Assembly: GCA_949299565.1 (NCBI GenBank)
Contig: OX437086.1
Coordinates: 600,919-664,918, forward strand
Reading direction: 5' to 3'
DNA: 64,000 bases
From: an uncultured Bacillota bacterium
Lineage (GTDB): Bacteria > Bacillota_I > Bacilli_A > RFN20 > CAG-826
The translations under genes and the position numbers were made by a program. Of this stretch, positions 51,844-59,116 are shown piece by piece; the first letter of the stretch is position 1; the number at the start of each line of letters is the position of its first letter. The notes below the pieces were generated by a model, which saw nothing but the letters and a program-made list of their open reading frames with translations, was not told the DNA's origin and made no database searches.

Positions 51844-53148
51844 TTAGCGATCAAAGTCGGGATCCCATTTTCTTCTTAGACCCTTTGGGTAATGATTTTT
51901 AGCAATGCCATTGACAGCTTTGATGAAGCCGAGATTTTGATGGTCATAAGAAATGAGGTGGAAACCATCCGGCTGATTGGTTTCAAAAGTCTCGCCGGCG
52001 ATATATGCTTGAGCGTCATGAAAACTGACCGGCAAAGAATAATTCGGAGTCAAGAAATGGGCTAAATGGTGGTCGGGAATAAAAATGTCGCGCATTTCAA
52101 AGAGTTTGACGCCGTAACGCAAAATATTTAAATGCGAGACATCGAAACTTTGATAGAGAGAATAGAATTTGCCGCGCATGATTTCGTTGGAACGCTCTTC
52201 TAAGCCATAATCAGAGAGGAAACGTTCATATTTGAGATTTTGAACAACTTTTTTCGGTGTTTTTTCCAGTGTGCCCGGCTTTCTAAGAAGAGCGATAAAT
52301 TGACCTTCGCCGACAAAACGATCGGGCCAAAGGAAAACAGCTTCCGGAAGGTCGGGGTGATGATAGAAAGAAGGATCATCTTCTAATTTCACGGGGATTG
52401 CTTCTGGGCTTTTTAGAAGGAAAGTTTTAATCGTTCCAATGTCTTCTTCATATGAGAAAGAACAAGTGGAATAGGCAAGCGTTCCGCCCGGCTTTAGCAT
52501 CTTATAGGCTAATCCTAAAAGTTCAATTTGCTTGCGCGCGTTGCTTTTGACCTTTTTGTAATCCCAATCAGCACGCGCTTTTTCGTCTTTCCTAAACATC
52601 ATTGAGCCAGAGCAAGGGGCGTCAACGATGATCTTATCGAACGTATCTTGGAAGTGAACGTAACTGAAAATAAAGTCATTGGAAGCGCAGATAATGTTGC
52701 CGCGGCCCATCCGTTCGATGTTCTGCGACATATTTTTAGCGCGCGGATAGGAGATGTCGTTGGCAATTACAACGCCTTTGTCGTTCATGTGGAGCGAGGC
52801 GCCGATCGCCTTGCCGCCGGGAGCGGCGCACATATCTAAAACGACGTCATCTTCTTCTGGATTTAGAAAATAGGTGACCATCATCGCCGCCGCATCTTGA
52901 ATTGAAAAAACGCCGTTATCGTAAAGAATGTTTTTCCCAAAATCATGAATAGACGGGTCATAAAGATAAGCGTGAGGAACATATGGATGCTTTTGAACGT
53001 CCGGGTAACGACGGAGAAATTCTTCATCGCTCATCTTTTTGGTATTGAGAAGCAAAGCGTGGCTTCTTGTGCCGTGATCGATGCTTGCTAGAAGCGAATC
53101 AATGTCCTTTTCTGGAAAATAAGGAACTAACGAGGTGCGAAAATCCAT
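51844..53148 (-). CDS. RsmB/NOP family RNA (cytosine-5) methyltransferase
   Basis: A 434-residue SAM-dependent m5C methyltransferase, RsmF/YebU-like. The SAM site is LDMCAAPGGKA near residue 103. The two catalytic Cys are in DAPCSGS and YSTCSF. The C-terminal 130 residues form a PUA-like RNA-binding part. Substrate is probably 16S or tRNA cytosine. The ATG lies 6 bases after a - strand TATAAT with no Shine-Dalgarno, a leaderless arrangement. Confidence 0.88.
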   Translation of the reverse strand: MDFRTSLVPYFPEKDIDSLLASIDHGTRSHALLLNTKKMSDEEFLRRYPDVQKHPYVPHAYLYDPSIHDFGKNILYDNGVFSIQDAAAMMVTYFLNPEEDDVVLDMCAAPGGKAIGASLHMNDKGVVIANDISYPRAKNMSQNIERMGRGNIICASNDFIFSYVHFQDTFDKIIVDAPCSGSMMFRKDEKARADWDYKKVKSNARKQIELLGLAYKMLKPGGTLAYSTCSFSYEEDIGTIKTFLLKSPEAIPVKLEDDPSFYHHPDLPEAVFLWPDRFVGEGQFIALLRKPGTLEKTPKKVVQNLKYERFLSDYGLEERSNEIMRGKFYSLYQSFDVSHLNILRYGVKLFEMRDIFIPDHHLAHFLTPNYSLPVSFHDAQAYIAGETFETNQPDGFHLISYDHQNLGFIKAVNGIAKNHYPKGLRRKWDPDFDR

Positions 53149-53154
53149 GAGTAA

Positions 53155-53162
53155 ATTATAAT
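53155..53162. promoter_or_regulatory. Symmetric -10 element shared by methyltransferase gene and pdp
   Basis: ATTATAAT gives TATAAT on both strands: 6 bases before the - strand ATG at 53148 and 37 bases before + strand ATG 53200. It is the only -10-like element seen in this 51-base divergent gap. Confidence 0.6.
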
Positions 53163-53199
53163 AAAAAAGATTGAAAAACTAAAGACGGAGGGTCTAAAA

Positions 53200-54501
53200 A
53201 TGCGGATGGTCGATCTTATCGAGAAAAAAAGAGATGGTTATAGCCTTTTAGACGAGGAAATTGCCTACTTTGTTAAGGGCGTCACCGATGGCAGTTTGCC
53301 TGATTATCAAATTTCTGCTTTCTTGATGGCAGTTCTTTTTCGCGGGATGAACGAAGAAGAAACGGCGAGCCTTACTCTTCACATGGCCCAATCGGGAGAT
53401 CTTGTTGATTTAGATGCCATCAAAGGAATTAAACTCGATAAGCATTCAACGGGAGGCGTCGGAGATAAAACCTCACTCGTTCTTTTGCCCTTAGTCAGCG
53501 CTTGCGGCGGAGTAGTTGCCAAGATGAGCGGACGCGGACTTGGACATACTGGCGGTACGCTCGACAAGATGGAAAGCGTGCCCGGGACGCAAGTTATTCA
53601 AAGCGAAGAGCATTTTATAAAACAAGTAAATGATATTGGATTAGCAATCATCGGTCAGAGCAAAGATGTTGATCCTGCTGATAAAAAGCTTTATGCCCTC
53701 CGCGACGTGACGGCGACTGTCGAATCTTTGCCGCTTATCGCTTCAAGCATTATGTCAAAAAAAATTGCCAGCGGGGCTGATGCGATTCTTTTGGATGTGA
53801 AGTTTGGAAGTGGCGCTTTTATGAAAACGTTAGATGACGCGAAATCTTTAGCGCATGCGATGGTTTCGATCGGGAAGCATCTTGGACGCGACACAAGAGC
53901 AATCATCACTGATATGGACGAACCTCTCGGACAAGCGATTGGCAATAGTTTAGAGGTGAAAGAGGCCATTAAAACCTTGAAAGGTCAAGGGCCTAAAGAC
54001 CTTGAAGAATTAGTCATAAAAGCCGGCGGTCTCATGTTGACTCAAGGACGTGTCGCCAAAAACGTAGAAGAAGGCGAAAAAATGATCGAACAAGCCATTC
54101 TTGATGGAAGCGGTTATCGGAAATTGCTTGAACTTTTCTCGCATCAAGGAGGCGACATTTCTTATCTTCTAAATCCCGAGAAATTTAGCGAGGCCAAATA
54201 TGCGATTCCTGTTAAAGCAACGCATAGAGGTTATGTTTCGAAGATTGATTGCTTAGCCCTTGGTCTCGATGCGATGAGATTAGGCGCTGGGCGGGCGGTT
54301 TTGGAAGATAAAATCGATATGAGCGCCGGACTTTATCTTCATAAGAAGGTTGGAGACTATGTTGAAGATGGCGAAACTCTATTAACCATTTATACAAACA
54401 AAGAGGAAGTGAGCGATATTGTGCAAAACATTGCTTCTAGTTATCAAATCAGCGATCAAAAAGTTGAGCGCGCGCCTCTTATTCATGAGGTTATTTCTTG
54501 A
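53200..54501 (+). CDS. pdp: Pyrimidine-nucleoside phosphorylase
   Basis: A 433-residue enzyme releasing ribose/deoxyribose-1-phosphate from uridine or thymidine. The family signature KMSGRGLGHTGGTLDK lies near 110-125, with KHSTGGVGDKTS for phosphate and nucleoside binding. GGAGGG at 53187-53192 is 7 bases before the ATG. The dtd start overlaps its stop. Thymidine phosphorylase (DeoA) is close; the Bacilli origin favours Pdp. Confidence 0.92.
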   Translation: MRMVDLIEKKRDGYSLLDEEIAYFVKGVTDGSLPDYQISAFLMAVLFRGMNEEETASLTLHMAQSGDLVDLDAIKGIKLDKHSTGGVGDKTSLVLLPLVSACGGVVAKMSGRGLGHTGGTLDKMESVPGTQVIQSEEHFIKQVNDIGLAIIGQSKDVDPADKKLYALRDVTATVESLPLIASSIMSKKIASGADAILLDVKFGSGAFMKTLDDAKSLAHAMVSIGKHLGRDTRAIITDMDEPLGQAIGNSLEVKEAIKTLKGQGPKDLEELVIKAGGLMLTQGRVAKNVEEGEKMIEQAILDGSGYRKLLELFSHQGGDISYLLNPEKFSEAKYAIPVKATHRGYVSKIDCLALGLDAMRLGAGRAVLEDKIDMSAGLYLHKKVGDYVEDGETLLTIYTNKEEVSDIVQNIASSYQISDQKVERAPLIHEVIS

Positions 54502-54950
54502 TGAGAATTTTGGTGCAGCGGGTAAAAGAAGCGAAAGTAGTCGTCGCTGAAAAGGAAATATCTGCAATTAGAGAAGGTTTTTTGGCTTTCGTTGCTTTTA
54601 AGGCAGGCGAAGAAGAAAAAATATTAGAAAAAATGGCAGATAAGCTTTTGAAGTTGCGGATTTTTCCCGATGAAGAAGGAAAAACGAATCGTTCGTTGAA
54701 CGATGTCGATGGCGAACTTTTATGCGTCTCGCAATTTACGTTGTATGCTGAGACAAGCAAGGGACACCGGCCATCATTCATTTCTTCTTTAAGGGGAGAA
54801 GAAGCAAAACCGCTTTACGATAAGTTCTTGAAAATTTTAGCGGAGAAGAGCGGAAAAGAAATTCCGAGCGGCATTTTTGGAGCGGATATGGAAGTTCATT
54901 TGATAAACGATGGTCCTTTCACGGTTCTCCTCGATAGCGATAATTGGTGA
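54501..54950 (+). CDS. dtd: D-aminoacyl-tRNA deacylase
   Basis: A 149-residue Dtd, which removes D-amino acids or glycine from mischarged tRNA. The SQFTLYAETSKGHRPSF block and the NDGPFTVLLDS motif (NxGPxT with the cis-Pro) are clear. ATG 54501 overlaps the pdp stop; no separate promoter is seen. Confidence 0.94.
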   Translation: MRILVQRVKEAKVVVAEKEISAIREGFLAFVAFKAGEEEKILEKMADKLLKLRIFPDEEGKTNRSLNDVDGELLCVSQFTLYAETSKGHRPSFISSLRGEEAKPLYDKFLKILAEKSGKEIPSGIFGADMEVHLINDGPFTVLLDSDNW

Positions 54951-54964
54951 AAAGAGGATAGATA

Positions 54965-56110
54965 ATGAAAGTTTTAATGGGTTTAAGTGGCGGAGTTGAT
55001 TCGGCAATCGGCGCCTATCTTTTAAAGAAAGCGGGCTACGAAGTGACGGGCTGCTTTATGCGAAATTGGGATAGCCTTTTAAACAACGATATCAAAGGCA
55101 ACCCGACTGGACAAAGCGGTATTTGTCCTCAGGAAGAGGATTATTTAGACGCAAAAGAAGTTGCGAGAATTTTAGAAATTCCGCTTTTAAGAGTCGATTT
55201 TGTCGATGAATATTGGAATGATGTTTTCAAGGTTTTCCTTGAAGAATATAAAAACGGAAGGACGCCGAATCCGGATATTCTCTGCAATCGTTATATTAAA
55301 TTTTCTTCTTTTCATCAGTTCGCTGTAGAACACGGCTTTGAAAAGATTGCGATGGGTCACTATGCAACGACAGGAAGAAAGTATGATCACCTTTTGTTAA
55401 AGAAACCATTGGATAAAATGAAGGACCAAACCTATTTTCTTTCCTCATTGACGGAAGAGCAGATTTCTCATTGCCTTTTCCCGATGGGCAATATCACAAA
55501 AGCGGAAGCGCGACTTTTGGCGAAAGAATTAGGTCTTACGAAAGTGGCTGCAAAACATGGCTCAACGGGAATTTGCTTTATTGGCGAAAGGCGGTTTAAA
55601 GAATTCCTTTCTAATTATTTCCCGGCACAGGAAGGCGATATCGTTGAAATTGAGAGCGGCAAAGTTATCGGTCGTCATCAAGGAGTGCTTTATTACACTT
55701 TAGGACAACGGCATGGACTAGGAATCGGAGGATTAAAAGGAGAAAAAGGAGGAGCATTCTTTGTAGCGAGCAAAGATGTGAAAAACAACATTCTCTTTGT
55801 AGCGCGTCTACCGGATGAAGAACCTCTATATTCTGATGAAGCTCATCTCTCGCATTTGAATTGGCTGATCGAAAAAAGAGAAAAAGAATTTCCGGTCGCC
55901 GTCAAATTTCGTTATCGTCAAGTAGATCATCCTGCTCGTCTAGAATTTATTGACGATAATGAAGCGATTTTGAGATATGCGAATTTTAAAGCGGTGACGC
56001 CCGGACAATATGCGGCTTTTTATGATGAAGAGGGCTTCCTTTTAGGGAGCGCGCTCATTGAAAGAACCTATCGCAAAGGACAGCGCGTCGACATTATGGA
56101 GAAAAAATAG
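54965..56110 (+). CDS. mnmA: tRNA-specific 2-thiouridylase MnmA
   Basis: MnmA makes s2U34 in Lys, Glu and Gln tRNAs. PP-loop SGGVDS is at residues 8-13. The catalytic Cys pair is in NPDILCN (near 102) and GSTGICFIGE (near 200). The YTLGQRHGLGIGG block and a C-terminal beta barrel follow. Length 381 is normal. Starts 14 bases after dtd, so likely the same operon. Confidence 0.96.
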   Translation: MKVLMGLSGGVDSAIGAYLLKKAGYEVTGCFMRNWDSLLNNDIKGNPTGQSGICPQEEDYLDAKEVARILEIPLLRVDFVDEYWNDVFKVFLEEYKNGRTPNPDILCNRYIKFSSFHQFAVEHGFEKIAMGHYATTGRKYDHLLLKKPLDKMKDQTYFLSSLTEEQISHCLFPMGNITKAEARLLAKELGLTKVAAKHGSTGICFIGERRFKEFLSNYFPAQEGDIVEIESGKVIGRHQGVLYYTLGQRHGLGIGGLKGEKGGAFFVASKDVKNNILFVARLPDEEPLYSDEAHLSHLNWLIEKREKEFPVAVKFRYRQVDHPARLEFIDDNEAILRYANFKAVTPGQYAAFYDEEGFLLGSALIERTYRKGQRVDIMEKK

Positions 56111-56157
56111 AGAAATGCGCATCTTTTTGCGTTATCATCAATAAATAGGGTTGAGAG

Positions 56158-57483
56158 ATGAAAAAGAAACGTCGTTCGGTAGGTGGACTTATCCTTGCCT
56201 TAATCTTGATAGCGGTCATTGTCGCGGCCTTGGCAATCGGGATTCCGTATTTTTTGAATTTTCTTTCTTCTAACGAAAATTCGGATAGTTCCAGTAGCGA
56301 TAGTTCTAGCAGTTTTTCAAGTTCGATGTCTTCTGATTCAAGTTCTTCGAGTGTCATCGATGATTCTAGTAGTTCATCTAGTAGTTCATCTAGCAGTTCT
56401 TCTATTAGTTCTTCTATTGATAGTTCTTCTTCGACTTCTTCGAGTGTCGAACAAGGCTTTACGCCTATTTCTTATTATTTCCTTGACTTAAACACTTATT
56501 ACACCGGCGACTGCACTTACATTAAAGCCGGCGATTATGACATTTTAATCGACGGAGGAGCTCGAAAAGCACAAGGGGCGACGATCACAAATTTCCTTAA
56601 CGAACACGTTGAAGACAAGGTTTTGGAATACGTGATCGTGACGCATGCCCATCAAGATCACATTGCTGGATTGGTAGGCTCGCAAAACGCTTCTTATCCG
56701 AGCGGGAGAACGGGCGTCCTTTATAATTTCGCAGTTGAAACTTTGATCGATTTCCCGAAAACCGATGCGACGACCGCTATTTACGGCGAATATTTGGAAG
56801 CTCGCGAACGCCTGATTGAGGATGGAACGACTTATTTGACGGCCTTAGCAGCCTTAGATACTAATAATGGGATTATCGAGTTAGGAACCGGTCTTTCCAT
56901 GCAGATTCTTTATAATTTCTATTACGACCACGAACCGAGCGACAGTTCCTTGCTAGACCCTAGTTTTTCAACTTCGGGTTTCTCTGATGAGAACGATTAT
57001 TCGGTCGCGGTTTTGTTCTCACAGGGCGAAAACCATGCTTTATTCAGCGGCGATTGCGAGGAATATAGCGAGAAGTCGCTGGTTGATTATAATGATTTGC
57101 CGGAGTGCGACTTATTTAAGGCTGGGCATCATGGCAGTTATACCGCCAGTTCTTCTTACCTTCTCGATGTTATTAAGCCGGAAACGATAGTTGTCGAAGC
57201 AACGGTCGGCACTAGCGAATATGCTTCAGATGCTAATCATTCTTTCCCGGCCCAAGAAGCCATCGACCGTTTTGCTAAATACACGGATAGCGTTTACGTG
57301 ACACAAGTCGGGAACTTTGATAACCGCTCTTATGAGCCACTTAACGGAACAATTACCGTGAGTTATGATAGCGAGGGCAATCAAAGCCTCGCTTTCACGT
57401 CATCGTCTTTGAAACTCAAAGACACAGAATGGTTTTTGAACAATCGTACGATGCCGGAAGAATGGAGAGGAGAATCGTTATGA
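56158..57483 (+). CDS. Secreted or membrane-anchored MBL-fold hydrolase (ComEC C-terminal-like)
   Basis: A 441-residue protein. An N-terminal helix (GGLILALILIAVIVAALAIG) acts as anchor or signal, and a Ser-rich linker spans about 38-100. The metallo-beta-lactamase fold has THAHQDH at 162-168, FSGDC and AGHHGSYTASS. These motifs match the MBL domain of ComEC and related extracellular phosphodiesterases, so a DNA substrate is plausible. It overlaps the following endonuclease gene (ATGA), which supports a joint role in breaking down external nucleic acid. Confidence 0.8.
   Translation: MKKKRRSVGGLILALILIAVIVAALAIGIPYFLNFLSSNENSDSSSSDSSSSFSSSMSSDSSSSSVIDDSSSSSSSSSSSSSISSSIDSSSSTSSSVEQGFTPISYYFLDLNTYYTGDCTYIKAGDYDILIDGGARKAQGATITNFLNEHVEDKVLEYVIVTHAHQDHIAGLVGSQNASYPSGRTGVLYNFAVETLIDFPKTDATTAIYGEYLEARERLIEDGTTYLTALAALDTNNGIIELGTGLSMQILYNFYYDHEPSDSSLLDPSFSTSGFSDENDYSVAVLFSQGENHALFSGDCEEYSEKSLVDYNDLPECDLFKAGHHGSYTASSSYLLDVIKPETIVVEATVGTSEYASDANHSFPAQEAIDRFAKYTDSVYVTQVGNFDNRSYEPLNGTITVSYDSEGNQSLAFTSSSLKLKDTEWFLNNRTMPEEWRGESL
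56365..56418 (+). repeat. Imperfect 12-bp tandem repeat in Ser-linker
   Basis: About 4.5 copies of a four-codon unit (TCTAGTAGTTCA and variants) encode Ser-rich linker; copies diverge from 5' to 3'. Length change would alter linker length without frameshift. Confidence 0.75.
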
Positions 57484-58910
57484 AAATCGAAAAAAAGAAA
57501 GCAGTGGCTTGCGCTGGCGTTCTTGCGGCTAGCGCTCTTCTTATCGGATTAGCTGCTCCGCTTCCTTCGCTTTTGACAGCAACGAACAATCAGCATATTC
57601 TTTGTGCGGATATAACGTTTGGGACGGAAAAATATACAAGGAGCAATGCTGAATTTTCTAGCGTGACGACGACTAATCTCCCTCTTTCTTCGATTTCGGC
57701 TGAAAATGCTTATTGGGAACCCGGCAATAATGCGATGCGTTTAGGAAGCGGCAGTAAGTCTGGTCGCATTGAAATTAATTTTTCAGAGCCGTTGGTGATC
57801 ACGAAAGTCAGGGTTTTAGCCTATCAATATGATTCTAATGCCCAATTTTCTTTGAGCAGTTCTGCCTTTTCTAATCAAACGGTTTATACCGTGGAAGAAG
57901 TTAATCCGCCTTCTGATTTAATAAATCCGCCGAGCGATTATGGCATTACAGTCGAGAATTTAGATAATGGACAAGGTCTAAGTTCTGATCAAATCGTGAT
58001 TTCCAATAGTGGCGAGAAACAACGCGTCAGCATCTGCAAGCTTGTCTTCACAATCCTTGTCGGCGGTTCTGGCGGCGAGAGTTCTTCTGATTCTCAAAGT
58101 TCCTCGAGTTCAAGTTCGTCTAGCTCTTCTAATTCTTCCTCAAGTTCTACGGGCGGAGAGGGGGGCTTGGAACTTCCAGAAAATCTTCCAACATACTATA
58201 GCCCCGTCGATTGGTCATTGGAGTCGTTGGATCTTAAAACAGATCTGCGCGATTTAATTCGTAATCATCAGCAATTAGATTATAAGACTTTATGGGACGC
58301 TTTCGAAGATATTGACCTCCGCGATGACGGTACGATTTGGGACATGTATTCAGAAGCGACGAATTATCGTCCCGGCAGCGGGCAATGCGGCAACTATAGC
58401 GGAGAAGGCGATTGTTATAACCGGGAGCACTCAGTTCCAAAATCATGGTTTGACGATGCGGCTCCGATGTATACAGACTTGGTCCACCTTGTTCCGACGG
58501 ATGGTTATGTGAATGGCCGTCGCAGCAATTATCCCTTCGGCGAAGTCGGAAGCGCGACTTATACTTCCGGAAGCGGTTGTAAATTAGGAAGTTCCTCATA
58601 TTCGGGTTATAGCGGCACTGTCTTTGAACCAACCGATGATTATAAAGGCGATTTCGCGCGTATTTATTTCTATTTCGTCACTTGCTACGAAAACGAACTT
58701 AAAAATTGGAGTTATGGAAGCGGTTGGAATTTCGACCCTCGGAGCGAATATGGTCTTAATAATTGGTCACGCGAAATGCTTTTGGAGTGGTCGCATTTAG
58801 ACCCCATCAGCCAAAAAGAAATAGATCGCAATAACGGGATTTATGATTGGCAAGGAAACCGTAATCCCTTTGTCGATGTTCCTGCTTTAGCTGATTACAT
58901 TTTTGCTTAA
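57480..58910 (+). CDS. Secreted endonuclease I family nuclease
   Basis: About 476 residues. Signal peptide 1-31, then a beta-sandwich domain (about 35-195), a Ser/Gly linker (about 197-225), and a His-Me-finger endonuclease I domain. The catalytic motif NREHSVPKSWF has His317, with DLVHLVPTDGYVNGRRSNYPFGE as the family second block. ATG 57480 follows AGAGGAGA and overlaps the MBL gene stop. Likely digests extracellular DNA for nutrition or uptake. Confidence 0.87.
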   Translation: MKIEKKKAVACAGVLAASALLIGLAAPLPSLLTATNNQHILCADITFGTEKYTRSNAEFSSVTTTNLPLSSISAENAYWEPGNNAMRLGSGSKSGRIEINFSEPLVITKVRVLAYQYDSNAQFSLSSSAFSNQTVYTVEEVNPPSDLINPPSDYGITVENLDNGQGLSSDQIVISNSGEKQRVSICKLVFTILVGGSGGESSSDSQSSSSSSSSSSSNSSSSSTGGEGGLELPENLPTYYSPVDWSLESLDLKTDLRDLIRNHQQLDYKTLWDAFEDIDLRDDGTIWDMYSEATNYRPGSGQCGNYSGEGDCYNREHSVPKSWFDDAAPMYTDLVHLVPTDGYVNGRRSNYPFGEVGSATYTSGSGCKLGSSSYSGYSGTVFEPTDDYKGDFARIYFYFVTCYENELKNWSYGSGWNFDPRSEYGLNNWSREMLLEWSHLDPISQKEIDRNNGIYDWQGNRNPFVDVPALADYIFA

Positions 58911-58933
58911 TTTTTCTACAAAAATAGCGAAGA

Positions 58934-58949
58934 GGGGATTATAATCCCC
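58934..58949. promoter_or_regulatory. Perfect 16-bp palindrome around the alaS -10
   Basis: GGGGATTATAATCCCC is a perfect inverted repeat whose centre is a symmetric TATAAT (58940-58945). It could be a promoter -10 with overlapping operator, or the base of an RNA hairpin. Confidence 0.6.
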
Positions 58950-59105
58950 GGTGCTGGGAAGAAGTGCGAATGCACGAGCCACCCCGGTTTCCTTCGGAGC
59001 AATGTCCCGTAGTTCTGCGTTAAAGACATTCTAATTAAGGGCGTCTCGCATTTGAGATGAAGAAGGATGGTACCGCGCTTTGGCGTTCCTTCAAAGTTTT
59101 TCTTT
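58950..59105 (+). promoter_or_regulatory. T-box leader of alaS
   Basis: The conserved T-box GGATGGTACCGCG is at 59065-59077; its UGGU matches the ACCA end of tRNA-Ala. The antiterminator AAGGA-bulge-CGC/GCG-TTCCTT spans about 59063-59091. The competing terminator CTTTG/CAAAG followed by TTTTTCTTT is at 59078-59105. A stem III CGTCTC/GAGATG precedes. Stem I appears very short, with apical GTGC-GAAT-GCAC at 58964-58975 and a GCC (Ala) triplet at 58978-58980 as possible specifier. Uncharged tRNA-Ala should permit readthrough into alaS. Confidence 0.87.
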
Positions 59106-59116
59106 GGAGGTAGTTG

